From NCBI GenBank assembly GCA_944326855.1, contig CALVFO010000017.1, positions 16,133 to 80,132 of the forward strand: a stretch of 64,000 nucleotides of DNA, in the 5' to 3' direction. Each line of letters opens with the position of its first letter. Position 1 is the stretch's first letter. The notes under the pieces were generated by a model. The model searched no databases. It saw only the letters and a program-made list of their open reading frames with translations, and was not told the origin of the DNA. Below, in pieces: positions 1 through 7,308 of the stretch. The stretch comes from an uncultured Alistipes sp. GTDB taxonomy: Bacteria > Bacteroidota > Bacteroidia > Bacteroidales > Rikenellaceae. Both the position numbers and the translations under genes were made by a program.

Positions 1-208
1 CGGAGACTGGAACGTAATCGACAATCCGGATGAATCCCTGCCTAAAGGAATCGTTCCCCGCAAGATCACCCGATACGTCAAGAAAAACTTCCCGAACCAA
101 TACATCGTCACCGCCGCACATAACCCCTTAACCGGTTCTTACGGCATCATCCTGGACAACGACTGGGAATTGACATTCGACGAAAAAGGAAACTACACGG
201 GCTGGTAA
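1..208 (+). CDS. PepSY-like domain protein, C-terminal fragment
   Basis: The reading frame is open from the left edge (first full codon at base 2) and stops at 206-208. The 68 visible residues contain two short beta-strand-rich segments around IVPRKITRYVKKNFP and NPLTGSYGIILDNDWELTF. This resembles the C-terminal repeat of the periplasmic PepSY-like (DUF2874, BLIP-fold) proteins of Bacteroidota, in which a helix KxIxxYIxxNFP is followed by a hairpin ending in FDxxGxW. Such proteins are usually small and secreted, and their function is unknown. The start and any signal peptide lie outside the window. The family call comes from motif resemblance only. Confidence 0.65.
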   Translation, partial: GDWNVIDNPDESLPKGIVPRKITRYVKKNFPNQYIVTAAHNPLTGSYGIILDNDWELTFDEKGNYTGW

Positions 209-230
209 TTCCCCCGCATCCTGTCCGAAA

Positions 231-262
231 ACGAGGCCGCAACTATTTGTTGCGGCCTTTCC
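231..262 (+). terminator. Intrinsic terminator after the PepSY-like gene
   Basis: A perfect 9-bp stem (234-242 with 250-258, AGGCCGCAA/TTGCGGCCT) closes a 7-base loop 26 bases after the stop codon and is followed by a short T-rich stretch. Confidence 0.75.
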
Positions 263-309
263 GGTAGAAATAGCTATAAATAGGGAGGAGAAAATTGGAA
301 TCCTGTGCG

Positions 310-317
310 TATCTTTG
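310..317 (+). promoter_or_regulatory. Bacteroidota -7 box for feoAB
   Basis: TATCTTTG at 310-317 fits the TAnnTTTG -7 consensus of the Bacteroidota primary sigma factor, 28 bases before the feoAB ATG. No TTG lies 19-21 bases upstream, so only the -7 element is convincing. I saw no Fur-like dyad. Confidence 0.55.
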
Positions 318-345
318 TGTTCTGAATCCTTGAAAGAATCACTTC

Positions 346-2745
346 ATGTCTGCATACAATACGCCTGATCTGCTCTGCAAACGACTCTCTGAACTCAAGA
401 CCGACGAAGAAGGCGTCATCACCCGGGTATTCGGACACGGTTCGTTCCGCAACCGGATTACCGAAATGGGGTTCGTACGCGGCAAAAAGGTCAAAGTGAT
501 CAAAAACGCCCCGCTGCAAGATCCCGTCGAATATGAAATCATGGGCTATCGCATTGCCCTGAGACGAGCCGAAGCCGAACTGATCGAAGTAAGCTCCGCC
601 CCGGAAATGGCCCTGAACGAACAAAATCATCTGCTCGGAGGAGAAACCTTTCCCCAGGAAACCGCCAACCGTTTTCTGCATAAAACCGGGAAAACGATCA
701 ATGTCGCCTTGGTCGGTAATCCCAACTGCGGCAAAACGTCGCTGTTCAACATGGCTTCCGGGGCCCGAGAACATGTCGGCAATTACAGCGGTGTCACCGT
801 CGGAGCCAAACAGGCCTCTTTCCATCACAAAGACTACCTGATCAACCTGGTCGATCTGCCCGGCACCTATTCCATCACCGAATACAGTCCCGAAGAGTTG
901 TTCGTGCGGACTCATATTCTGGAACGGATGCCGGACGTGGTCATCAACGTAATCGACGCCTCGAACCTCGAACGAAACCTCTACCTGACCACCCAGCTGA
1001 TCGACATGGACCTCAAGGTCGTGGTGGCGCTGAACATGTACGACGAATTGCGCCAAAGCGGGGCCGAGCTCAATTATCGGGAACTGGGCCGACTTTTGGG
1101 GATTCCCATCGTGCCGACCGTCGCCTCCCAAGACGTCGGGCTGTCGGAGTTGTTCGATACGGTCATCGCCATTTTCGAAGACAACGAACCCATCGCCCGA
1201 CACATCCACATCAATTACGGACACGACATCGAACGATCGATCGGCGAACTGCAAACCCTCATCTGGCAAGACAAGGATCTGGTGGCCCGCTACTCTTCGC
1301 GCTATCTGGCCATCAAGCTGCTGGAAAACGACCAGGCCACCCAAAACCTGCTGAAGAAAAGTCCGAATTACGATCGGATCGTCGAAACCGCCCAAAAAGA
1401 ACGGCAGAAACTGGAACGCAACTACGGGGAAGAGTGCGAAACGATCATTGCAGATGCCAAATACGGGTTTATTGCCGGAGCTCTGGGCGAAACCTACCGG
1501 GGAGCCTCCACCGACAAACATGCCCGAACCGCCCGTATCGACCGTTTCATGACCAGCAAAATATGGGGACTTCCGATCTTTTTCCTGCTGATGTGGGTCA
1601 TGTTTCAAACCACCTTTACGCTGGGAAGCATCCCGGCCGAATGGCTGGAAAACGGAGTGAGCTGGCTGGGCCGGTTCGTACAAAGCCACATGAATGAAGG
1701 TTCGTTGCGCGACCTGCTGGTCGATGGTGTGATCGGCGGGGTGGGGGGCGTCATCGTCTTTCTGCCCAACATCCTGATTCTGTTCTTTTTCATCTCCCTG
1801 ATGGAGGATACGGGTTATATGGCCCGCGCCGCCTTTATCATGGACAAGCTGATGCACAAAATGGGATTGCACGGCAAATCCTTCATTCCCCTGTTGATGG
1901 GATTCGGGTGCAACGTTCCCGCCATCATGGCCACCCGAACCCTCGAAAGCCATAAAGACCGCATCCTGACCATGCTGATTCTGCCGTTCATGTCTTGCAG
2001 CGCCCGGCTACCGGTTTACGTGCTGCTGATTTCGGCATTCTTTCCCCACAATCAAGGTCTTGTCCTCTTTTCCATCTACCTGATCGGCATCTTGTTGGCC
2101 GTCGTCTGCTCCCTGATTTTCAAACGGCTGTTCTTCAAACAGACCGAAGCTCCTTTCGTAATGGAACTTCCTCCTTATCGGGTCCCGACCGGACGCAGCG
2201 TTGTCCGACACATGTGGCACAAAGGATCGCAATACCTTCACAAAATGGGGACCGTCATTCTGTTGGCTTCGGTGTTGATTTGGGCGTTGGGCCACTACCC
2301 GAAAGGCGATCCGTCAATGACTCCCGCCCAGCAACAGGAACAATCCTACATCGGTCGTATCGGGAAAGTGATCGAACCGGTGATTCGGCCGTTGGGTTTC
2401 GACTGGCAGATCGGCATCAGTCTGGTCACCGGATTGGCCGCCAAAGAAATTGTCGTCAGCACCATGGCCGTGTTGACCGACAGCGGGGACGAAAACGCCA
2501 GCCTGGTCACCAACCTGCAAAACCTGACTTACACACAAGGCGACCGGGCCGGAGAGAAAGTATATACTCCCTTGGTAGCTTATACGCTAATGGTCTTCAT
2601 TCTGCTCTATTTCCCGTGTATCGCCTCCGTAACGGCCATACGTCGCGAAGCCGGCCGGAAATGGGCCTTGTTCACCCTCTGTTACACGACAGGCGTAGCC
2701 TGGTTGGTCTCTTTTGCCATTTTTCAGATCGGCAGTCTGTTCTGA
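346..2745 (+). CDS. feoB: Ferrous iron transport protein FeoAB (FeoA-FeoB fusion)
   Basis: GTP-dependent Fe(II) importer of the inner membrane. Residues 1-80 form a FeoA SH3-like domain (GHGSFRNRITEMGFVRG), fused to FeoB. The FeoB G domain begins near residue 115: P-loop GNPNCGKTS from G124, then switch and G3 motif VDLPGTYS, and NVIDASN. The C-terminal half has the FeoB membrane core, with Gate motifs (GYMARAAFIMD, GFGCNVPAIMATRT, LPFMSCSARLPVY) and a final helical segment. Its 799 residues are the length expected for a FeoA+FeoB fusion, which is common in Bacteroidota. A -7 box lies just upstream and the FeoB-associated small protein follows 21 bases downstream, so the two are probably cotranscribed. 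Antisense open frames across this gene are shadows. Confidence 0.97.
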   Translation: MSAYNTPDLLCKRLSELKTDEEGVITRVFGHGSFRNRITEMGFVRGKKVKVIKNAPLQDPVEYEIMGYRIALRRAEAELIEVSSAPEMALNEQNHLLGGETFPQETANRFLHKTGKTINVALVGNPNCGKTSLFNMASGAREHVGNYSGVTVGAKQASFHHKDYLINLVDLPGTYSITEYSPEELFVRTHILERMPDVVINVIDASNLERNLYLTTQLIDMDLKVVVALNMYDELRQSGAELNYRELGRLLGIPIVPTVASQDVGLSELFDTVIAIFEDNEPIARHIHINYGHDIERSIGELQTLIWQDKDLVARYSSRYLAIKLLENDQATQNLLKKSPNYDRIVETAQKERQKLERNYGEECETIIADAKYGFIAGALGETYRGASTDKHARTARIDRFMTSKIWGLPIFFLLMWVMFQTTFTLGSIPAEWLENGVSWLGRFVQSHMNEGSLRDLLVDGVIGGVGGVIVFLPNILILFFFISLMEDTGYMARAAFIMDKLMHKMGLHGKSFIPLLMGFGCNVPAIMATRTLESHKDRILTMLILPFMSCSARLPVYVLLISAFFPHNQGLVLFSIYLIGILLAVVCSLIFKRLFFKQTEAPFVMELPPYRVPTGRSVVRHMWHKGSQYLHKMGTVILLASVLIWALGHYPKGDPSMTPAQQQEQSYIGRIGKVIEPVIRPLGFDWQIGISLVTGLAAKEIVVSTMAVLTDSGDENASLVTNLQNLTYTQGDRAGEKVYTPLVAYTLMVFILLYFPCIASVTAIRREAGRKWALFTLCYTTGVAWLVSFAIFQIGSLF

Positions 2746-2766
2746 ACCGCTAAATTTCCGACAATC

Positions 2767-2973
2767 ATGCAGGAAGTCATCACCAAAACCATTATCATTC
2801 TGGCCGCTTTAGCCGCCATCGTCATTGTATTCAATCGGCTCGGCCGATCCAAAAACCCGGGATGCGGTTGCGGTTGCGGCAGCAAAACGGACGCTCCGTG
2901 TAACGACTGCTCCCAGGCATCCGACTGTATCGACACCCCCAAAGATCGGCAAAAATCTTCGGCCGACGCATAG
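2767..2973 (+). CDS. FeoB-associated Cys-rich membrane protein
   Basis: A 68-residue protein with one N-terminal membrane helix (about residues 5-22) followed by a basic turn and a cysteine-rich tail containing a CGCGCG run and later CNDC and SDC motifs, eight or so cysteines in total. This is the layout of the FeoB-associated Cys-rich membrane protein family (PF12669), which habitually follows feoB. It probably binds iron or helps hand it over at the FeoB channel; its biochemistry is not established. It sits 21 bases after feoAB in the same orientation and before a strong terminator. Confidence 0.88.
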   Translation: MQEVITKTIIILAALAAIVIVFNRLGRSKNPGCGCGCGSKTDAPCNDCSQASDCIDTPKDRQKSSADA

Positions 2974-3050
2974 TCTCCCAATGCGGCTTTCCACGGCTGT
3001 GTTCGGCAAACGCGCCGTCCGACAACTTTTCCGCTTGGAAATATCCATGA

Positions 3051-3092
3051 ATACAACGACAGGCGAATCTTCCGATTCGCCTGTCGTTGTAT
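3051..3092. terminator. Bidirectional terminator between the feoAB operon and the UROD-like gene
   Basis: A perfect 19-bp inverted repeat (3051-3069 with 3074-3092) around a TTCC loop, placed between the converging FeoB-associated gene and the minus-strand UROD-fold gene ending at 3114. It can serve both. Confidence 0.85.
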
Positions 3093-3113
3093 CTGATCGC
3101 ACCTGGTTTTTCG

Positions 3114-4202
3114 CTATTTCTTCGCACGGGCCCGCAGATCAGCCGCCGTATCGAAAATCATCTCCCGGGTCAGACCCGCCTCATGGTACATGGCAAAGAT
3201 ATTTTCGAGTGGCGTTTCCGGCGGAACGGTATGCGAAGCTGCCAAAATATACCCCCCTCCGTCGGAGGTCATGCCGTCGATCAGACGTCGGGTCTCGCGA
3301 CGCACCTCATCGACCGTTCCCCGGGGCAACAAACCGATGGTATCCACACCTCCCATAAAAGTCAGATGCTGTCCGAAATCCTTCTTAAGTTGAATGGCAT
3401 CCATGCCGGGACAATCGCACTGGATCGGATTGAGCACATCGAGCCCCATATCCACCAGATCGGCAATCACGGGACGAACGCCTCCGCAAGAGTGGTAAGC
3501 AACCGGCAAGCCATGCTGTTTACCTACGTCGAAGATACGCTTCAACTGGGGTTTAATCATCTGGCGCCACATGTCGGGACTGATGATCATCCCTCCGCTA
3601 CCGGCAATATCGTCACCCGTCCACAACCAATCGAGGCGATATTTTTCGCAGGCTCTGCGAGCCAACTCGACGTTGAAATCCACACAACGCGTCACCAGAT
3701 CCAAAAAGGCCGGCGATTCAGTCGCCATCAAAATCATGGTCTCTTCCATCCCGAACAGGCGGAACAGCAACTCGAACACACAAGGCGAAACATCGCAACC
3801 GATAAAATACTCGTCAACATAGGGCAACAGATCGTCCATGTTGCTCAACAACTCGTCGATATGTTCGTACGGAAAGCGATATTCCCGGATCTGCTCTTCG
3901 GAAGCCCCTTTCAACGGATAACGCATGATCTGGTTGAACCCACCGTAACGTCCCCAGAGAATGCCCCAAAAATCGGTATGGGTTTCCCCTTCGTGTTCGT
4001 GAACGATCCCTTCCATGGCAAAATTGTTGCCCACCCATTTCTGGCAAACATCATTGCCCATGGCAATACCCACTTCAGAAGCAGGTATTTCCAATTCCCG
4101 ACCCAATATAGCGGCCGTCTCGGGGTGGAACCACATAAAAATCGGAATACGATCCACCGGACGACGTTGCATGGCCGCTATGACTCGCTCTTTTGAAGTC
4201 AT
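3114..4202 (-). CDS. UROD/MtaA-like methyltransferase-family protein (paralogue 1)
   Basis: A 362-residue TIM-barrel protein of the uroporphyrinogen decarboxylase (URO-D, PF01208) superfamily. It starts MTSKERVIAAMQ and has the H-S-C-G motif (H237, C239), plus DVLNPIQ, FMGGVDT and the C-terminal ILAASHTVPPETPLENI segment. The HxCG pair is the zinc site of the corrinoid methyltransferase branch (MtaA, MtbA, CmuA). Known members move methyl groups between a corrinoid protein and coenzyme M or another thiol. The N-terminal substrate-arginine motif of true haem-pathway HemE is absent, so haem synthesis is unlikely. No corrinoid protein is encoded nearby, so substrate and acceptor are unknown. It is separated from the other minus-strand paralogues by a terminator and the AT-rich lipoprotein gene. 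Confidence 0.85.
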   Translation of the reverse strand: MTSKERVIAAMQRRPVDRIPIFMWFHPETAAILGRELEIPASEVGIAMGNDVCQKWVGNNFAMEGIVHEHEGETHTDFWGILWGRYGGFNQIMRYPLKGASEEQIREYRFPYEHIDELLSNMDDLLPYVDEYFIGCDVSPCVFELLFRLFGMEETMILMATESPAFLDLVTRCVDFNVELARRACEKYRLDWLWTGDDIAGSGGMIISPDMWRQMIKPQLKRIFDVGKQHGLPVAYHSCGGVRPVIADLVDMGLDVLNPIQCDCPGMDAIQLKKDFGQHLTFMGGVDTIGLLPRGTVDEVRRETRRLIDGMTSDGGGYILAASHTVPPETPLENIFAMYHEAGLTREMIFDTAADLRARAKK

Positions 4203-4210
4203 GATCTTAT

Positions 4211-4256
4211 CGATTTAAAAACAGGGCCGAGGTCGATCCTCGGCCCCCACTTTTTA
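4211..4256 (-). terminator. Hairpin terminator after the lipoprotein gene, inside the leader of UROD paralogue 1
   Basis: A perfect 9-bp stem (4224-4232 with 4238-4246, GGGCCGAGG/CCTCGGCCC) with a 5-base loop. On the minus strand it is followed by a T-run (TGTTTTTAAAT), so it should end the transcript of the lipoprotein gene. It lies between the -7 box at 4269-4276 and the ATG of paralogue 1, and so may also act as an attenuator. Confidence 0.75.
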
Positions 4257-4268
4257 TAAAAACAATGA

Positions 4269-4276
4269 CAAAGTTA
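4269..4276 (-). promoter_or_regulatory. Candidate -7 box for UROD paralogue 1
   Basis: CAAAGTTA on the plus strand reads TAACTTTG on the minus strand, 67 bases upstream of the ATG at 4202. No TTG is found at the proper -33 distance. Confidence 0.4.
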
Positions 4277-4282
4277 TCCCCT

Positions 4283-4660
4283 CTATTTCTTAGAATACAT
4301 ATTCAAAATTGAATCAACTCTTTCTATTCCTTTTAAATCTATAAAGTTATTAGCATCATCCAAATCTTGCTGCAATTTATTGTAATATTGAACAGGTATT
4401 CCTCTTTGTACAAAATCATTTTCTGATAAGGTAAAATATAAATGATTATCTCGAACTTGTAAATTTTCCGTTATTGTTTTTTGTAATAATAAAAATAACT
4501 CTTTCTGTTCTACCGTCCTTAGAGAATCAGGAATAAGATGCACATATTCAAAAGTATCTTTTTCCAAACATTTATCTACTACCCTTGTTTTATTGCAGCA
4601 ACCTGAAAGAAGAAAAGTTAAAACTACTAAACTTAAATTTTTAGGTATAGAAGAAATCAT
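4283..4660 (-). CDS. AT-rich small lipoprotein of unknown function
   Basis: A 125-residue protein with a signal peptide and lipobox LLSGC (cysteine near residue 21), so probably a secreted lipoprotein. The mature part is mostly charged and helical (for example LRTVEQKELFLLLQKTITENL) and I recognise no family. The gene is strikingly AT-rich beside neighbours of about 55% GC and uses codons such as ATA, TTA and AAA that they avoid, which suggests separate origin. It starts 11 bases after the stop of the upstream UROD paralogue and ends before a terminator, so it is probably read as the last gene of that operon. Confidence 0.7.
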   Translation of the reverse strand: MISSIPKNLSLVVLTFLLSGCCNKTRVVDKCLEKDTFEYVHLIPDSLRTVEQKELFLLLQKTITENLQVRDNHLYFTLSENDFVQRGIPVQYYNKLQQDLDDANNFIDLKGIERVDSILNMYSKK

Positions 4661-4671
4661 ATTTTAGAAAT

Positions 4672-5736
4672 TTACAGGCTTTTCACCGTTCGGATAAACG
4701 CTTCGATATTTTCCCAGGGAATCACCGGATCGAGAATATGGGCCGGCGCTACCAAAAAACCGGTATCCGGACCCAGCGTCTGGATGGTCTCCCGGGTTTT
4801 GGCCTCCACTTCCTGCGGCGTACCGTGCGGCATGACCGACTGCACACCGACACCGCCCCAAAACGATAACTTACCGGCGTATTTTTCCCGGATCATCGCC
4901 AGATCGTTGCATTCGGGCTGCACCGGGTTGAGAATTTCCACACCGGCTTCGATCAAATCGTCGATCATCCCTTCGATCTTGCCGCAACTGTGCATGAAGA
5001 TCAAAATATCGGGATTAACGGCCTTGGCGGCATCTACGATCCGACGAATACGGGGTTTGAAGAAGGTCGCATACGTCTCACGCGACATCATCAAACCCTG
5101 TTGACTGACGATATCATCCCCCAGACGCAGAATATCGACTCCGGCACGGGCATACTGCCGGGCCTGTTCAATCCGAATGCGGGTAATGTTTTCGCAAATG
5201 GCATGAGCCAGCGATTCGTTCATCAGCAGATCCATCAGGAAATCCTGCATGTCACGCATCAACCAGGCGGTTTCGAAAATCGTCTGGTACATCTCCCCGC
5301 ACACCGCATAGCCCCGGCGATGATACTCTTCGGTCTGAGCCGCCACCTCTTCATAACGATACGCAGCCCCCAGATCGGGCCAGGGATAGGCCTCGATCTC
5401 TTCGACCGTCGTCATCCGATTCAAAGGATGATATTTGAAATCGGGAATCTCATACAGGGTCGGCACCGAACCGATGCCCCATTCATCAAAAGTCGTATCG
5501 TCCTGCACACCCTCCGGGAAGAAACGGGTAAAATCCGTTTTCAGTCGGGAAGGGGAGGGAACCACCGAACGGGTATCGAAATCGAAATACTCTTCGGGGG
5601 GTAAATCCGAACCCGTCTTTTCCCGATAGGTTTTCATCAGCAGAGGGGTGAAAGCCCCCCAGCTGATTTCAAAAGGCGTACGATCGGGACGCCCCGTCCG
5701 CTTCATGGCGGCAAGTACTCTCTCACGCGGTGTCAT
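4672..5736 (-). CDS. UROD/MtaA-like methyltransferase-family protein (paralogue 2)
   Basis: A 354-residue URO-D superfamily protein beginning MTPRERVLAAMKRTGRPDRT. The zinc-type motif H-S-C-G is at H249/C251, followed by VEILNPVQPECND, FWGGVGVQSVMPHGTP and the closing FLVAPAHILDPVIPWENIEA segment. As in paralogue 1, the HxCG pair points to the corrinoid/thiol methyltransferase branch rather than haem synthesis. Three bases separate it from the upstream paralogue 3, so the two form one operon, with the small lipoprotein gene as the third member. Substrate unknown. Confidence 0.85.
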   Translation of the reverse strand: MTPRERVLAAMKRTGRPDRTPFEISWGAFTPLLMKTYREKTGSDLPPEEYFDFDTRSVVPSPSRLKTDFTRFFPEGVQDDTTFDEWGIGSVPTLYEIPDFKYHPLNRMTTVEEIEAYPWPDLGAAYRYEEVAAQTEEYHRRGYAVCGEMYQTIFETAWLMRDMQDFLMDLLMNESLAHAICENITRIRIEQARQYARAGVDILRLGDDIVSQQGLMMSRETYATFFKPRIRRIVDAAKAVNPDILIFMHSCGKIEGMIDDLIEAGVEILNPVQPECNDLAMIREKYAGKLSFWGGVGVQSVMPHGTPQEVEAKTRETIQTLGPDTGFLVAPAHILDPVIPWENIEAFIRTVKSL

Positions 5737-5739
5737 CTT

Positions 5740-6999
5740 CTACAAATGATTGATTTCACGAAGCGTATCGATCATGGCGATCGCATTTTCCACCGGCATG
5801 TTGGCCTGCAGGTTGTGTACGGCATTGAATACGAAACCACCGTCCTGGCCGAAAATGTCGCACTGACGTTTCACCTCGTCCCGAACCTGGGCCGGAGTTC
5901 CGTGCATCATCGTGATCTGCGTATCCACACCGCCGCCCCAGAAGACCAGCTTGTCGCCGAATTCCCGTTTGAGGAACTTGGAATCCATGCCCTTGGCATT
6001 GATCTGTACCGGGTTGATGATATCGAATCCGGCATCGATCAGGCCCGGCAGTAAAGGCACCATCGCCCCGCAACTGTGTTTGAACGTCTTCCAGGTCGTA
6101 TTCTGGTGAATCCAGTCGTTCATCTTCTTATAATAGGGCAGATACAGATCGCGGAACGTGGCATCGGAGCAGAACTGCGAATCCTGCGTGCCGAGGTCGG
6201 TCCCGCAAATGAACATCACATCAATGTCGTTGCCCACGATATCATAGATCGTCTTGAGATTTTCGACCGCGATATCGGTTTGACGTTCGAATATCGCTTT
6301 CACGTAATCCGGACGCATCACCGTAGACATATACCATTCAGCGATATCGCGAATGCCTTTGGGGTGACGCATGTGTACCCCCGGAACTGCCGCCACATCC
6401 CCCAACTGCATCCCGCCGATGGACATGATAATCCCTTTGTCGGTCTTCTTATAGGCTTCCAAATGGCGTTTGATCCAGGCTTTGCTCTCTTCGGGAATCG
6501 GGCCGAACTCTTCCAGGTTGTCTTCCACATTGAGTTTGGAATCGTCGATGGGATCCTGACGGATGATGGCATCGTAGAAGAAATTATCCTGCGGCATGCG
6601 GCCCGACGGAGCCAGCGACGTATCGCCTTCGGGGAACATCAGGTAATCGCCATTGCTGTCCCGCACATCGGTCGTGAATTTTCCCGGTACCAGACATACC
6701 TGGCCCCAAGGCGTTTTGAACTCTTTCCAGCCTTCCAACGGAAAACCGAACATCGTATTCCGGTCTTTGATTCCGACGATATCCACTCCGATCACCTCCT
6801 GCAGATCGGGTTCGATCTCTCCGATCATCTGGAACACATCGGCAATCTTAATCGGATGATCATCCAGCCCGTAGTGCCGCCGAAGCGCTTCGATCAAACG
6901 AATGTGCATACCGGTAACGGCCGTTGCTCCGAAATCCACGCAAATGCGATCGGCCGCACGATGATTCAGTACGGTCTGGAATCTTTCTTTCGAGGTCAT
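5740..6999 (-). CDS. UROD/MtaA-like methyltransferase-family protein (paralogue 3)
   Basis: At 419 residues this is the longest of the four URO-D superfamily proteins. It starts MTSKERFQTVLNHRAADRIC and carries H-S-C-G at H308/C310, then FDIINPVQINAKGMD, VFWGGGVDTQ and the C-terminal FVFNAVHNLQANMPVENAIA segment. The extra length lies between the N-terminus and the zinc motif (including a PEGDTSLAPSGRMPQDNFFYD region), and may shape a different substrate pocket. It is the first gene of the minus-strand operon, starting 49 bases from a -7 box. The divergent fourth paralogue starts about 300 bases away. Confidence 0.85.
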   Translation of the reverse strand: MTSKERFQTVLNHRAADRICVDFGATAVTGMHIRLIEALRRHYGLDDHPIKIADVFQMIGEIEPDLQEVIGVDIVGIKDRNTMFGFPLEGWKEFKTPWGQVCLVPGKFTTDVRDSNGDYLMFPEGDTSLAPSGRMPQDNFFYDAIIRQDPIDDSKLNVEDNLEEFGPIPEESKAWIKRHLEAYKKTDKGIIMSIGGMQLGDVAAVPGVHMRHPKGIRDIAEWYMSTVMRPDYVKAIFERQTDIAVENLKTIYDIVGNDIDVMFICGTDLGTQDSQFCSDATFRDLYLPYYKKMNDWIHQNTTWKTFKHSCGAMVPLLPGLIDAGFDIINPVQINAKGMDSKFLKREFGDKLVFWGGGVDTQITMMHGTPAQVRDEVKRQCDIFGQDGGFVFNAVHNLQANMPVENAIAMIDTLREINHL

Positions 7000-7047
7000 A
7001 ATAATTAAAGAAGTTTAGTTTGAGTTACGTTTGTATTCAGGTTTCAA

Positions 7048-7055
7048 CAAATATA
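7048..7055 (-). promoter_or_regulatory. Candidate -7 box for the UROD paralogue 3-2-lipoprotein operon
   Basis: CAAATATA on the plus strand reads TATATTTG on the minus strand, fitting TAnnTTTG, 49 bases upstream of the ATG at 6999. No clear -33 TTG is present. Confidence 0.45.
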
Positions 7056-7189
7056 ACAATTTTCCCAAAACAGGAACTTTCTCCGCCGGCATTTCCTACC
7101 CAAAAGATTCAAGATTTTACAAAAGAATTCCCTGTCGTTTAAAAGTCCACACAAAGGCCTCTTCCTTCGACGAAACCTCGCCGAAACTG

Positions 7190-7220
7190 TTGGTTCCGGT
7201 CGGAAAAATTTCTATCTTTG
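7190..7220 (+). promoter_or_regulatory. Bacteroidota promoter for UROD paralogue 4
   Basis: TTG at 7190-7192 and TATCTTTG at 7213-7220 are 20 bases apart, matching the TTG-N19-21-TAnnTTTG consensus. The leader to the ATG at 7309 is about 80 bases. Confidence 0.7.
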
Positions 7221-7308
7221 TCCAATGCCGATCGGTTTCGGCACCATGCGTCCGATCGCGAAATATCACCTTAACGAAATATCACTTTAATCTAATAAAC
7301 ACATCCTA

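Larger units (their letters stand above)
7000..7308. other. Divergent intergenic region between UROD paralogues 3 and 4
   Basis: 309 bases without a gene. It holds the two divergent promoters listed separately. I see no riboswitch-like fold, and the short open frame at 7031-7309 is unconvincing. Confidence 0.6.

Noticed and set aside
274-1953. 559-residue minus-strand frame across feoAB
   Set aside because: Antisense shadow of a well-supported FeoAB gene; its translation has no family features. The same applies to long antisense frames over carB (19682-21733), the RND pump (34747-36186) and the giant gene (41670-43622).
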